Under the pieces are notes generated by a model, which did not search any database, had not been told where the DNA came from, and worked only from the letters and a program-made list of their open reading frames with translations. Shown here piece after piece: positions 47,568 through 56,665 of a DNA stretch of 63,919 nt. The position numbers and the translations under genes were made by a program. This DNA comes from Prochlorococcus sp. AG-355-J04 (GTDB lineage: Bacteria; Cyanobacteriota; Cyanobacteriia; PCC-6307; Cyanobiaceae), in contig QCDN01000005.1 of the NCBI GenBank assembly GCA_003280885.1, forward strand, positions 1 through 63,919. Direction: 5' to 3'. Position 1 is the stretch's first letter; every line of letters starts with the position of its first letter.

Positions 47568-49790
47568 TTATGTTAATTCTAAATCAATTTGATATTTAAG
47601 TATATCGACTTTTATTATTTTTACTTCTATTGCATCTCCAACTTTATATGATTTTTTAGATTTTCTTCCAATCAATAGATTTTGCCTTGACCTGTACTCA
47701 TACCAATCATTATTAAGAGTGCTTACGTGTACTAAACCCTCTACATTTAGTTCTGATATCTCAACAAAGAAACCATATGTTTGAACTGATAAAATAAACC
47801 CACCATAAATATTACCTAGTAATTTTTCTGCTTTTCTTACTTTTTTTATATTTATCATATTAGATTTATATTGTTTAACTTTGTACTTGAATTCATTAAG
47901 TTTATCTATCACGAACTTGTTAAATAATATTTCTAGATTTTTTGAAATTGATGAATTAAATATATCCCAATTTACTAATTCTAATGAATTACTCTCAGAT
48001 ATATTAATTTCATTTATATTATTTTTCTTTGATTTCTTACCATTTATTATCATATTTGAAATACAGTACTGATTTATAAGATTTGTAAAGTCAAATCCAG
48101 GAATTGTCCATGGAGAAATAAATAATTTTTCTGATTCATCATTATCAGGATCTTTAGATATCAACATTATTTCATTGTCCTTAAATTCATTAATTAGAAG
48201 TTTATGTAAGATTCTTTTTTTATTATCGTCGTCACATAATTTAATTACTTGACTAAATGTCAAATTGCCATCTTCATTAAGCTCTACATCATTATCAATA
48301 AATTCTGAATATTTGATAATTTCATTAGCATTAACGTTATCTTTTCCATGTGAGATGTATCCTGCACTTTTTAAGCCATATTGATTTGAATGTTTGAACC
48401 ATATTAAATTAGCTTCATATAGTATTGGTGAAAGGTAAGTTTGGCAATCTTCTTTATTTAATGATTCAAAATATCCTTTTGAATATTCAGCTGGATTGTG
48501 AATAAAAAATTCTTCTAGTGCTTCAATCTTATTCAGTGGCGCAGGAATTTCCACCTTACCCTCCAAAAGATGGTTTTCTCTAAATGAACATGAAATTTCT
48601 AGTATTTTATCTAAATCGTCGATATATTCCTTTATAGGTTTTAATACCCGAGAGGTTATTCTTGATTTGCTTTTTCTAGATAGAAGCGCGTCAGTATGAT
48701 CACTTCCAACAATAAGGGTGCATTTTACTAAAGTAAGATGAAATGACCAATCAATTATTTCATTTTCACTATTTAAATTGATACAGAGGCTTATTGCTTC
48801 ATTCTTTTCACCAAATTTAAATTCAGAATCATTTCTTATGGCTTCACCAAGGTAGTTTTGCCAATCATTTAATAAGGGTAATGATTCAAAGCCTTTGAAT
48901 AATATTTCTAGGGATTTTTTACTATTTAGATCTACTCTTTCAGCAAGATTATTTGTATGTATCCATAATTTAGTATTTTTATTTTTTCCCTGCTCTATTT
49001 GAATCATTGGGAGCATTGGAGAATTATTAGAATTCCAACTTTTGAATAAATAAGAATTTTTATCTGTAAGGTCAATCCTCTCCCTTTGTTCTATTTTTTT
49101 TGATTCAATATGATTTAAATCATATGATTTAAAGATATTGCTTTTAGATAAAACAAAGTCTGTATCATAGTCTTCATTATTGTTTAGTTTTAGTTCTTGT
49201 ATCACATGACCTAGTCCTTCTTCTTGACCTATGGGGAATCTATCAATCTCAACTTTTACTATATTCTTATTGTCTGGATTGAAAGTGTATTTTTTATTCT
49301 CTTTTGGAAGTTTAATTTTAGAAAGGATCCTATCGTCTATTGGGATTGCATATACATCATTGTTTATTATTTCTACTTTAGAAAGAAGTATTTGATTTGA
49401 TCTTTCAAGAATACAATCAACTATTCCTTCAGGTGATCTTCTTCTATATCCCTCTTTTATAATCCTTACTAAAACTTTATCACCATTCCATGCATAGTTA
49501 AGTAGATTTTCTTTAATGTAGATATCTTCTTTGTCTTTTCCTCTTACAGCAAAGCAATAGCCTTTGCTACTACATCTTATTTTGGCGACAAGATGATCAT
49601 TATCCTTTATGCAAGTATATTCATCATTTTCATTTTTATTAATTATTTCAAGTTTTTCTAGAGCTGTTAAAGCAATATCTAATTTATCCTTATCAGATTT
49701 CTTTGTTATTTTTAATAATCTGCATAATTTTTTATATTCTAACCCTTCTGACTGATTAAGATTATCAATTATTGAGGATGATGTGAACAT
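47568..49790 (-). CDS. RNase II/R-family (Zam-like) protein with degenerate catalytic centre
   Basis: 740 aa. The architecture is that of the RNB family: N-terminal winged-helix and cold-shock-like domains (about residues 1-230), RNB domain (about 250-620) and a C-terminal S1 domain (about 660-740, GGFILSVQTYGFFVEI). The catalytic DxxDxDDA cluster expected before LWIHTNNLAERV is replaced by MLPMIQIEQGKNKNTK, and the later SPIRRYAD motif reads SPWTIPGFDF, so nuclease activity looks lost. The family in cyanobacteria is sometimes called Zam (acetazolamide resistance). May act as an RNA-binding protein. Confidence 0.78.
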   Translation of the reverse strand: MFTSSSIIDNLNQSEGLEYKKLCRLLKITKKSDKDKLDIALTALEKLEIINKNENDEYTCIKDNDHLVAKIRCSSKGYCFAVRGKDKEDIYIKENLLNYAWNGDKVLVRIIKEGYRRRSPEGIVDCILERSNQILLSKVEIINNDVYAIPIDDRILSKIKLPKENKKYTFNPDNKNIVKVEIDRFPIGQEEGLGHVIQELKLNNNEDYDTDFVLSKSNIFKSYDLNHIESKKIEQRERIDLTDKNSYLFKSWNSNNSPMLPMIQIEQGKNKNTKLWIHTNNLAERVDLNSKKSLEILFKGFESLPLLNDWQNYLGEAIRNDSEFKFGEKNEAISLCINLNSENEIIDWSFHLTLVKCTLIVGSDHTDALLSRKSKSRITSRVLKPIKEYIDDLDKILEISCSFRENHLLEGKVEIPAPLNKIEALEEFFIHNPAEYSKGYFESLNKEDCQTYLSPILYEANLIWFKHSNQYGLKSAGYISHGKDNVNANEIIKYSEFIDNDVELNEDGNLTFSQVIKLCDDDNKKRILHKLLINEFKDNEIMLISKDPDNDESEKLFISPWTIPGFDFTNLINQYCISNMIINGKKSKKNNINEINISESNSLELVNWDIFNSSISKNLEILFNKFVIDKLNEFKYKVKQYKSNMINIKKVRKAEKLLGNIYGGFILSVQTYGFFVEISELNVEGLVHVSTLNNDWYEYRSRQNLLIGRKSKKSYKVGDAIEVKIIKVDILKYQIDLELT

Positions 49791-49862
49791 AATCTAAATG
49801 AAATTATAAATTAATTTAGGGGTATACACTTCATTATTACACCTTATTATCCAAGCTTAAAA

Positions 49863-50174
49863 CTAATTATTTTCTTTCTCTTCTTTTTCTTCTATTTCGA
49901 TGGTGAAAGAGTTGATAAAAAGCCTTATACCAATGATGAAAAATGTAATGGACGCTATTGACTTAAGAACTACTTCGGGTAAAAAACTTGAAATAGAACC
50001 ACCTGTTAAAGCTCCTAGTAAACTTGCAAAAACAAGTGCTGAAGAAGATCCTAGAAAAACTGCTAATGGTTTATTTGAAGTGCCACTTATAGTTAAAGTA
50101 GCTAGTTGAGTTTTGTCACCTAATTCAGCTATGAAAACGGTTAGAAATGTTGATAGTAATAAACTTAAAACCAT
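49863..50174 (-). CDS. GDT1/UPF0016 half-protein, second subunit (Mn2+ exporter-like)
   Basis: 103 aa, three membrane spans. FIAELGDKTQLATLTISGTS contains the ExGD-KT motif of the GDT1/UPF0016 (TMEM165) family, exporters of Mn and perhaps Ca by cation/H exchange. Full-length relatives carry two copies of the motif; here each gene has one, and it pairs with the adjacent 50175-50501 gene (ATG next to TAA). In cyanobacteria such hemi-exporters act as heterodimers in Mn homeostasis for photosystem II. Confidence 0.9.
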   Translation of the reverse strand: MVLSLLLSTFLTVFIAELGDKTQLATLTISGTSNKPLAVFLGSSSALVFASLLGALTGGSISSFLPEVVLKSIASITFFIIGIRLFINSFTIEIEEKEEKENN

Positions 50175-50501
50175 TTATAAATAATTTTTGAATGTTTCAT
50201 AAGCTAAAAATATACTTATCAATATCATTAAAGTACCAGTAGATAAAGCAAATTTGCTAGGAGATATTTTTTTTGATACCCATTTACCAATAAGAACTCC
50301 TACTATGCTAGAGCTTATTAATGCTAGAGAACTTCCAAGAAAAACAACTATTGGCCTGCCTGATTCGGCAGAAAGCATTAATGTGGCTATCTGAGTTTTA
50401 TCGCCAAGTTCAGCAATAAAAATTGTTGTAAAAGTCGTTATAAATATTGAAAAAAAACTTTTTTCTAGATTGTTTTCTTTTTTTTCTAATTTACTATTCA
50501 T
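50175..50501 (-). CDS. GDT1/UPF0016 half-protein, first subunit (Mn2+ exporter-like)
   Basis: 108 aa, three spans with FIAELGDKTQIATLMLSAES. Same family as its neighbour but only about 40% alike by eye, suggesting an old duplication. Its ATG overlaps the YkgJ-like gene stop by 4 bp, and its stop is adjacent to the next ATG, giving a tight three-gene operon. Confidence 0.9.
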   Translation of the reverse strand: MNSKLEKKENNLEKSFFSIFITTFTTIFIAELGDKTQIATLMLSAESGRPIVVFLGSSLALISSSIVGVLIGKWVSKKISPSKFALSTGTLMILISIFLAYETFKNYL

Positions 50502-50845
50502 TTTCCTGAAACAGCAATTCTAAAAGTTTTCATCTCTTTACTTTGGTATCCATAATTTGATGAAATATGTTGTTTGCAGCAATCTATTAAAAATTTATCA
50601 CCAGATTTCAAATATCCTTTAAATGAAGTTGAAAATTCACTTACGCGGCAAAAATGTGGCCTGGTTTCATAAATTAAGCATTTTTTATTTTCTCTGTCCA
50701 GGTTTTTACACCAACCGTCTTTAGACGTCATCGAATTTATCAAAGCTATATCTTCTTTGTTAAGTTTGTTAGCTAAATCGCTTCTTTCGTTCATGTCGAA
50801 TTTACAACATGCTCCGCAATTTTCTATACATGTCCATGATTTCAT
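50498..50845 (-). CDS. YkgJ-type cysteine-cluster (putative Fe-S or Zn) protein
   Basis: 115 aa. CIENCGACCKFD at the N-terminus is the CxxxCxxCC motif of the UPF0153/YkgJ family, with more cysteines at WCKNLDRENKKCLIY and RPHFCRVSEFS and IDCCKQH. Such cysteine-rich folds bind a metal, probably zinc or Fe-S. Overlaps the GDT1-like gene, hinting at a role in metal or thylakoid biogenesis, but this is inference. Confidence 0.85.
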   Translation of the reverse strand: MKSWTCIENCGACCKFDMNERSDLANKLNKEDIALINSMTSKDGWCKNLDRENKKCLIYETRPHFCRVSEFSTSFKGYLKSGDKFLIDCCKQHISSNYGYQSKEMKTFRIAVSGK

Positions 50846-50927
50846 AATTTAATTCAATCTTGTAACGTATCAGTACAGTTTCGACATTTATTTGTAAAAA
50901 TAGTATCACAAAACATATTCATTAATC

Positions 50928-51005
50928 ATGGCAACACTTATTCCTTTGGCTGTAGTTGCGTTAGCAGGACCAGCAATAATTGCTCTTGTATTTTACCGTA
51001 AATAA
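50928..51005 (+). CDS. psb30: Photosystem II protein Psb30 (Ycf12)
   Basis: ATG 50928 to TAA 51005 gives 25 residues starting MATLIPLAVVALAGPAIIA and ending LVFYRK. The single span with LAGPAII and a basic end matches Psb30/Ycf12, a small PSII core subunit. It lies between two divergent gene groups and is too short for normal ORF calling. An alternative would be another tiny thylakoid subunit. Confidence 0.7.
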   Translation: MATLIPLAVVALAGPAIIALVFYRK

Positions 51006-51020
51006 AAGAAATTTTTTTTG

Positions 51021-51782
51021 GTGACTTATCTGGAGGGTGTTTATTGGGATTTAGATGGTACCATCGCAAATACTGAATTAGAGGCCCATTTACCTGCTTT
51101 TAATAATGCTTTTAATGACCTTGGTATTGATTGGAATTGGGATACTAATACATATATAAAACTTCTGAAGATAAATGGGGGCAAAAATAGGATTGCTTAT
51201 TACGCTAAATCTAATAATGATAATTTCTCAGAAGATTTAATTCTCAAAATTCATGAAACAAAGCAGGTTCATTATTTAGAAATTATAAAAAAAAATTGCG
51301 TTAGTTTAAAAACTGGTGTTTTTAGATTGATAAATGAATTACATAGAAAAAAAGTAAGACAATTTGTTGTTACTTCAAGTTCAAGAATTCAAGTCAATCT
51401 ACTTGTTGATTATCTTTTTAATGGCTTCAACCCTTTTGAGTTCATTATTTCAAGCGAAGACGTTGAATTAAAGAAACCAAATCCATTACCATATTTAAAG
51501 GCAATCCAATTAAGTGGTATAAACAAAAACAACTCAATTGTTTTTGAAGACTCCAATCCAGGATTGAAATCTTCCTTGGCAGCTAACTTACCAACAATTT
51601 TTGTTCCTTCAAATATCCCAATTGTTCTTGAGGAAAATATTAAATTAGATTGTATTTTAGACAGTCTTGGTGATCAGAATAATGTGGCAAATGTAATTAA
51701 AGGACCTAAACTAAAAAAATCATATATTGACTATAACTTTCTAATTGATTATTTAATGTCCTTTAGTAATGCAAAAAACTAA
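51021..51782 (+). CDS. HAD-family hydrolase (CbbY/phosphoglycolate phosphatase-like)
   Basis: Start GTG 51021 or TTG 51018; 253 aa from GTG. YWDLDGTIANTELEAHLPAF carries the DxDGT nucleophile motif, VVTSSSR is motif II, VELKKPNPLPYL motif III and VFEDSNPGLKSS motif IV. Dephosphorylates a small sugar phosphate; CbbY-type enzymes remove xylulose-1,5-bisphosphate, an inhibitor of Rubisco, but this assignment is not certain. Overlaps the next gene by 14 bp. Confidence 0.87.
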   Translation: MTYLEGVYWDLDGTIANTELEAHLPAFNNAFNDLGIDWNWDTNTYIKLLKINGGKNRIAYYAKSNNDNFSEDLILKIHETKQVHYLEIIKKNCVSLKTGVFRLINELHRKKVRQFVVTSSSRIQVNLLVDYLFNGFNPFEFIISSEDVELKKPNPLPYLKAIQLSGINKNNSIVFEDSNPGLKSSLAANLPTIFVPSNIPIVLEENIKLDCILDSLGDQNNVANVIKGPKLKKSYIDYNFLIDYLMSFSNAKN

Positions 51783-52095
51783 TTTTTCAAGAATCACCTA
51801 CCAGTTAAATAATTTATTTTTTGGTTTTCTAAGTGATACTTGGAGAACAAAATCTATTGGTCTAATTTCTGTTTTGACAGGTTATTTTTTGTTCGCAAAT
51901 TTTATTACAAAATTTATATCTGAAGGTAAAAATGAGTTGATAATGGTCCCAATAATTATTATTTTCATTGAAATCATTATAAGAATTAAACCTGCGGCAA
52001 GTTCAAAATTTTATTATCTATGGACCGTAGTTGATAAATTAAGAATTGGAGCAATTTATGCCATTATTCTTGAAGCATTTAAATTAGGATCTTAA
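51769..52095 (+). CDS. Ycf20/DUF565 family membrane protein
   Basis: 108 aa. WRTKSIGLISVLTGYFLFAN and VPIIIIFIEIIIRI, with a C-terminal VDKLRIGAIYAIILEAFKLG, match the DUF565 (Ycf20) family conserved in cyanobacteria and plastids; plant homologues affect non-photochemical quenching. Two or three membrane spans. ATG is inside the 3' end of the HAD gene. Confidence 0.78.
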   Translation: MQKTNFSRITYQLNNLFFGFLSDTWRTKSIGLISVLTGYFLFANFITKFISEGKNELIMVPIIIIFIEIIIRIKPAASSKFYYLWTVVDKLRIGAIYAIILEAFKLGS

Positions 52096-52098
52096 AAG

Positions 52099-52272
52099 CT
52101 ACTCTTCTTCTTCTTCTTCTTCAATAGGATAAACAAATCCTTGAGCTTTCCCAGTTAAAACTGATTTACCTAAAGATATAGCTTTTTGAGCTGCTATAGC
52201 TGCTTTTCCTTTCCAAACAGCGTGCCTGTGGTTCCTTTTGCTCTTAGATTTTTTCTTCTTTGGTACAGCCAT
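52099..52272 (-). CDS. rpmF: 50S ribosomal protein L32
   Basis: 57 aa, ATG 52272. [20 protein letters not shown] is the typical L32 start; [20 protein letters not shown] follows. The C-terminus carries an unusual run of seven Glu encoded by a GAA repeat. Divergent from the FtsH paralogue. Confidence 0.95.
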   Translation of the reverse strand: MAVPKKKKSKSKRNHRHAVWKGKAAIAAQKAISLGKSVLTGKAQGFVYPIEEEEEEE

Positions 52273-52403
52273 TCTGTTTCTTTATTTCCATATAATAATA
52301 TAACCTTTAACTGGTTATCTCCAAAACTTTTGAGTATATTTTGTTTATATACGTCAATTTTTTAAATAAGCATATATGCTTTATTAATCACTTGTAAAGA
52401 TTA

Positions 52404-54158
52404 GTGTTTAGATCAAAATTCTCATATTCAGATTCTAAATCAAGTTATTCTGATCTTCTAGAAGATATAGAGACGGGGAAAATAGAATCAATATTTTTCT
52501 ATCCAAGGCAGAGAGAAATTGATGTTCTGTATAAAAATGGGGATAAATTTAAAATACCTATCCTTTACAACGATCAATTAATCCTTGAAAAGGCTACTGA
52601 AAATAAGGTAGATCTAACTATTAATAATAGTAGAAAAGAAGCCTCAGCTGCTAATTCATTTGCTTCAATAAGTCTTTTCCTGATTTTCATATTAGCTATA
52701 GTCTTAATCTTGAGGAGTACATCAAAATTGGCTTCCAGAGCTTTTGGTTTTACCAAAAATCAAGCTAAATTTATAACTATTGATGATGTAGAAACGAGAT
52801 TCGATGATGTAGCTGGCGTCCCTGAAGCCGCTGAGGAATTAAAAGAGGTAATAACATTTTTGAAAGAACCAAAGAAATTTGAAAATCTTGGAGCAAGAGT
52901 TCCTAAGGGAGTTCTTCTAATAGGCCCACCAGGAACAGGTAAAACATTATTAGCTAAAGCAATTGCTGGTGAATCAGGAGTCCCTTTTCTCTCAATATCG
53001 GCATCAGAGTTTGTAGAACTTTTTGTTGGTGTTGGAGCAAGCCGAGTTCGTGATCTTTTCTCTAAGGCTAAGGAAAAATCTCCTTGTATAATTTTCATTG
53101 ATGAAATTGATTCCATTGGTAGACAAAGAGGGTCTGGGATCGGAGGTGGAAATGATGAAAGAGAACAAACCCTTAATCAGCTTCTAACTGAATTAGATGG
53201 TTTTGCTGATAATTCTGGGATTATTGTTTTAGCAGCAACAAATAGACCAGATATTTTGGATGCAGCATTATTAAGACCAGGTAGATTTGATAGGAAAATT
53301 GAAGTAATGCTTCCAGATTTAGATGGAAGAAAAAAAATTCTTTCAGTTCACTCACTTTCCAAACCACTTTCAAGCGAAGTTGAGTTAGGATATTGGGCTT
53401 CTAGAACAGTTGGATTTTCGGGAGCCGATCTTGCAAACTTGATGAACGAGAGTGCTATTCACTGTGCAAGAGACGAATCTAAATTAATCAGTGATCTTCA
53501 TATAGAAAATGCTCTTGATAAAATTACCATTGGCCTGAGAAGCTCATTAATAACTTCTCCTAATATGAAAAAAATTATTGCTTATAACGAAGTAGGTAGA
53601 GCAATTGTATCTGCTGCGAGAAATGGAATTGAATCAGTTGATAAGATTACGATTTTACCTAGATCTGGATCTATAGGAGGATATACAAAAATATGCCCTG
53701 ACGAAGATGCAATTTCTAGTGGATTGATTTCAAAAAAATTATTATTTTCAAAAATTGAAATTGCTCTAGCTGGAAGAGCAGCAGAAACGATAGTTTTTGG
53801 TGAAGGTGAAATTACACAATGCTCCATAAATGATATCTCTTATGCAACAAATATCGTAAGGGAAATGGTTACAAAATATGGATTTTCAATTATTGGTCCA
53901 ATTTCAATGGATTCTGATAATAATGAAATGTATTTAGGAGATGGATTATTTAGAAAAAAACCTCTCATAGCAGAAAATACCAGTTCTAGAATAGATAATG
54001 AAATTATAAATATTTCTAAAATTTCATTAAATAATTCAATAAAAATATTGAAAAAAAATAGGGTCTTACTAGATAAATTAGTTGATATACTTTTAAATCA
54101 AGAAACTATAGATAAAAAAGTTTTTAAATTAACTACTTCTAAATTGTTGAAAGTTTGA
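52404..54158 (+). CDS. FtsH-like AAA protein lacking the zinc-protease motif
   Basis: 584 aa from GTG 52404; an in-frame TAA lies just upstream (52395-52397). The AAA module is intact: Walker A GPPGTGKT (residues 174-181), Walker B FIDEID (231-236), [23 protein letters not shown] (278-297). The protease site should read HEAGH; here it is NEVGR (395-399), so both zinc-binding His are lost; the third ligand Asp in IND (about 477) remains. Only one membrane span (about 87-104) is found; the usual N-terminal span is missing. Probably a protease-inactive FtsH, like plant FtsHi proteins, acting as chaperone or unfoldase partner. Confidence 0.9.
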   Translation: MFRSKFSYSDSKSSYSDLLEDIETGKIESIFFYPRQREIDVLYKNGDKFKIPILYNDQLILEKATENKVDLTINNSRKEASAANSFASISLFLIFILAIVLILRSTSKLASRAFGFTKNQAKFITIDDVETRFDDVAGVPEAAEELKEVITFLKEPKKFENLGARVPKGVLLIGPPGTGKTLLAKAIAGESGVPFLSISASEFVELFVGVGASRVRDLFSKAKEKSPCIIFIDEIDSIGRQRGSGIGGGNDEREQTLNQLLTELDGFADNSGIIVLAATNRPDILDAALLRPGRFDRKIEVMLPDLDGRKKILSVHSLSKPLSSEVELGYWASRTVGFSGADLANLMNESAIHCARDESKLISDLHIENALDKITIGLRSSLITSPNMKKIIAYNEVGRAIVSAARNGIESVDKITILPRSGSIGGYTKICPDEDAISSGLISKKLLFSKIEIALAGRAAETIVFGEGEITQCSINDISYATNIVREMVTKYGFSIIGPISMDSDNNEMYLGDGLFRKKPLIAENTSSRIDNEIINISKISLNNSIKILKKNRVLLDKLVDILLNQETIDKKVFKLTTSKLLKV

Positions 54159-54190
54159 TTTAATTGCTTTAAATTAAAAAAAATATTTTC

Positions 54191-54943
54191 TTGATAATTA
54201 AAAACAATACAACGAAGTTAATAGTTACGCTTTCATTTTTACTTATTCTTCCATTTGTACAAAAACAATGGTTTAATTTGTATTCACTCAATATTAATGA
54301 TATTTCCTTTTATTCAATACTTTACTATTTGAGCGGTGCAATTTGTCCATCTTTGGTGTATATAAACTCTTTAAAAAACTATACATACTATAATTTTACA
54401 AAGGATAAAATCCATAGTATAAAAATAATTAAAGGAAAAAGATTATTATTCTTAGTAGCAATAAATTTAGTATTTCTCTCTTACTTAATAGCTTATTACA
54501 TATATATAAATTTTGATCTTATATTTAATTTATTTCTTGAAGGAATTAATCTACCAAAACCGGATATTCAGCAGTTAGGTTTTTTAATATTTTTAATTTC
54601 TATCCTATTAATTTTTAAGAAATCTAGGTTTCTGTTAAAAAAAATAATATTGGTAAATTTTATTTTGATTTCTCTCTATCTGTGGCATCTTCAAATTAAT
54701 AATATTAGTGTTGATGATCAGTTTCATATTTATAGATATTTTGGTTTAAATGACTTAAATTTAATTAATCTTTTTATGCTAGTCGCCATAGAAATTTCTT
54801 TTTACACGTGGTCCTTTATATCATATAAAACTAATTTGAGCGATTGGATAGTGCCAAAACCTCAAAAAAGGGATTTTGTCCCCTTTTTGAATATATTTAT
54901 TTTTTATTTTTTTATAATTATTTACTACTCAATACTTACTTAA
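54191..54943 (+). CDS. Multi-span membrane protein, 250 aa (TTG start)
   Basis: TTG 54191; no Met occurs near the N-terminus, so a non-ATG start is required. Six to seven hydrophobic segments, with a loop containing DWIVPKPQKRDFVP near the C-terminus. Family not recognised. It follows the FtsH-like gene by 32 bp on the same strand, so both may be co-transcribed; a shared function in membrane quality control is speculative. Confidence 0.6.
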   Translation: MIIKNNTTKLIVTLSFLLILPFVQKQWFNLYSLNINDISFYSILYYLSGAICPSLVYINSLKNYTYYNFTKDKIHSIKIIKGKRLLFLVAINLVFLSYLIAYYIYINFDLIFNLFLEGINLPKPDIQQLGFLIFLISILLIFKKSRFLLKKIILVNFILISLYLWHLQINNISVDDQFHIYRYFGLNDLNLINLFMLVAIEISFYTWSFISYKTNLSDWIVPKPQKRDFVPFLNIFIFYFFIIIYYSILT

Positions 54944-54958
54944 ATGTTTCTAATACTT

Positions 54959-55543
54959 CTAAAGCGCAGAAAAATATTCCTTACTACCTTTGGGGTCCTC
55001 TAACATTGTTTTCTCGCCGGGGGTCCAGTTTGCTGGACATACTTCATCAGGGTTTGCCGCAACGTATTGATAACCTTGAAGAATCCTTAGCGTTTCATCA
55101 ACATTTCTACCTACAGGAGCCTTGTTAACAGTCGTATGCATAACTACTCCTTCGGGATTGATAAGAAATAAACCTCTATCAGCCTCTCCATCATCATTTA
55201 GAACATTGTACGCCTGGCAAATTTCTCTTTTTAAGTCAGAAACTAACGGATAGTTAATATCCCCTATACCACCTTCATTTCTTGGGGTTTGTATCCAAGC
55301 CAAATGACAGTGTTTGCTATCAACTGATACCCCAAGTATTTCCGTATTAAGTTCCGAGAAATCTTTGTATCTATCACTAAATGCAGTGATTTCAGTTGGA
55401 CATACAAATGTAAAATCAAGTGGGTAAAAGAATAGAACAACCCATTTACCTCTTAGACCTGAAAGTGTAATCTCCTTAAACTCTTGATCATATACTGCTG
55501 TAGCACTAAAGTCTGGTGCTTCTTGGCCAACTCTTAAGCTCAT
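54959..55543 (-). CDS. 2-Cys peroxiredoxin
   Basis: 194 aa. [23 protein letters not shown] carries the peroxidatic Cys (FTFVCPTE) and [11 protein letters not shown] the resolving Cys. The C-terminal YF-type end (KEYFSAL) fits the typical, oxidation-sensitive eukaryote-like 2-Cys form. Reduces peroxides with thioredoxin or NTRC in the cytosol. Convergent with the membrane-protein gene. Confidence 0.97.
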   Translation of the reverse strand: MSLRVGQEAPDFSATAVYDQEFKEITLSGLRGKWVVLFFYPLDFTFVCPTEITAFSDRYKDFSELNTEILGVSVDSKHCHLAWIQTPRNEGGIGDINYPLVSDLKREICQAYNVLNDDGEADRGLFLINPEGVVMHTTVNKAPVGRNVDETLRILQGYQYVAANPDEVCPANWTPGEKTMLEDPKGSKEYFSAL

Positions 55544-55642
55544 GAAAAAATTTGTCCTAATTTAAATTATGTATGGTCTGATTGACCGTAATAAGTATTA
55601 TAATTTTATTAATAATGAATTAGCAAGTTTTTTTTTAATTCA

Positions 55643-55768
55643 ATGAAATGGCATTATTCCTTTACTAGGAAATTTACAATTTTGAATCACAATAAACTTT
55701 TAAAAAATCTCAAAAAGGAGTTAATTAAATATCCCATTAACAGGCCTGACAATAAAAATTCGCATTAA
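55643..55768 (+). CDS. Possible small basic protein, 41 aa
   Basis: In the 304-bp spacer downstream of the peroxiredoxin start, ATG 55643 to TAA 55768 encodes a basic, soluble peptide (MKWHYSFTRKFTILNHNKLL start). No family. The coding look is moderate, and nothing else is seen in this spacer. Confidence 0.3.
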   Translation: MKWHYSFTRKFTILNHNKLLKNLKKELIKYPINRPDNKNSH

Positions 55769-55847
55769 AAGAAATTTTATTTTATTTAAGATTCCTTAAA
55801 AATTAACTCTCTATAATTAGAGAATATTCTTTTTAATATTTTTAATT

Positions 55848-56006
55848 ATGGCTAAATATATTGAAAGACTAAAGGAAAAAGTTAAAATAAAAAAATTTGA
55901 TTCTAATCAGCCAATTGGAGCTTGGATTTTCGTTGTAATTTTGAATATAGTTGGATTTGCCGGTTATTTTTACTTAAAAGTAAATCATATACAACTAGGT
56001 AGTTAA
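55848..56006 (+). CDS. Small single-span membrane protein, 52 aa
   Basis: ATG 55848 to TAA 56006. A basic N-terminal helix (MAKYIERLKEKVKIKK) is followed by FDSNQPIGAW and one transmembrane span (IFVVILNIVGFAGYFYL). Convergent with the 73-aa gene, 4 bp apart. Typical picocyanobacterial mini-protein; family unknown. Confidence 0.6.
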   Translation: MAKYIERLKEKVKIKKFDSNQPIGAWIFVVILNIVGFAGYFYLKVNHIQLGS

Positions 56007-56010
56007 AAAC

Positions 56011-56232
56011 TTATCTTATTTCCTTCTTAATTGAGCGACAAAAATTTTTTAGTCTTTCATTTCTCGTTAAGTCAGGTAAAGTCCAAATTGATTCTGTCTC
56101 GGGGAATGGATCTTTACTCCATTCTTTGAATTCTTCCATTATCGAAGCATTATTTAGTTTTGATGTATACTGTTTTCGTTTTTTTAAATACTTTCTTATT
56201 ACTGTAAGATTTGCCTCAATATATTCCCTCAT
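56011..56232 (-). CDS. Small basic hypothetical protein, 73 aa
   Basis: ATG 56232. Helical, Lys/Arg- and Glu-rich with a FPETESIWTLPDLTRNERL segment. No membrane span. Unrecognised. One of the cluster of small genes between 55.6 and 59.4 kb. Confidence 0.5.
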   Translation of the reverse strand: MREYIEANLTVIRKYLKKRKQYTSKLNNASIMEEFKEWSKDPFPETESIWTLPDLTRNERLKNFCRSIKKEIR

Positions 56233-56296
56233 AATAAATACTTAATCTTATATTAATTTATCATCTTGCAAGTTCTACTTATAAAGAAAAGATAAA

Positions 56297-56467
56297 TTAA
56301 ACATTTTGAACTGCTTGAAAAAGTCCAAACGAATAACCTCCTATTAGAATCCAGCCAAGTACGCTTGATATTATTGTAGATCTTCTATTATGTCTCCTTA
56401 AAGCTGATTCAATCATTTCATTAACTTCATCTCTGTTAAGGTATTCTTTCTTGGAATTTTTTTTCAT
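56297..56467 (-). CDS. Small single-span membrane protein, 56 aa
   Basis: ATG 56467 to TAA 56297. A charged N-terminal helix (NRDEVNEMIESALRRHNRRS) precedes one membrane span (IISSVLGWILIGGYSFGLF). The amphipathic helix plus span layout is coherent and I take it as a real gene, family unknown. Confidence 0.6.
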   Translation of the reverse strand: MKKNSKKEYLNRDEVNEMIESALRRHNRRSTIISSVLGWILIGGYSFGLFQAVQNV

Positions 56468-56665
56468 TTTTTTTTCTTTTACAATAAACGAATTTATAAG
56501 AAAGTGAGCTTAAAATAATTTCTTATAAGTGAAAGTTTTATTTTTGATGATTTTATAAATATTTTTTATATTTAGCAAAAATATATTTAATGAAACCTTA
56601 AAAGAAATTTTAAAATTATAAGATAAACTATTTGAATCGAAGTATCATAGTTTTTTATACAAACA

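Noticed and set aside
54864-54888. A-rich/T-rich hairpin (GGGA...TCCC) resembling a terminator
   Set aside because: Lies inside the coding sequence of the 250-aa membrane protein and has a mismatch in the stem.
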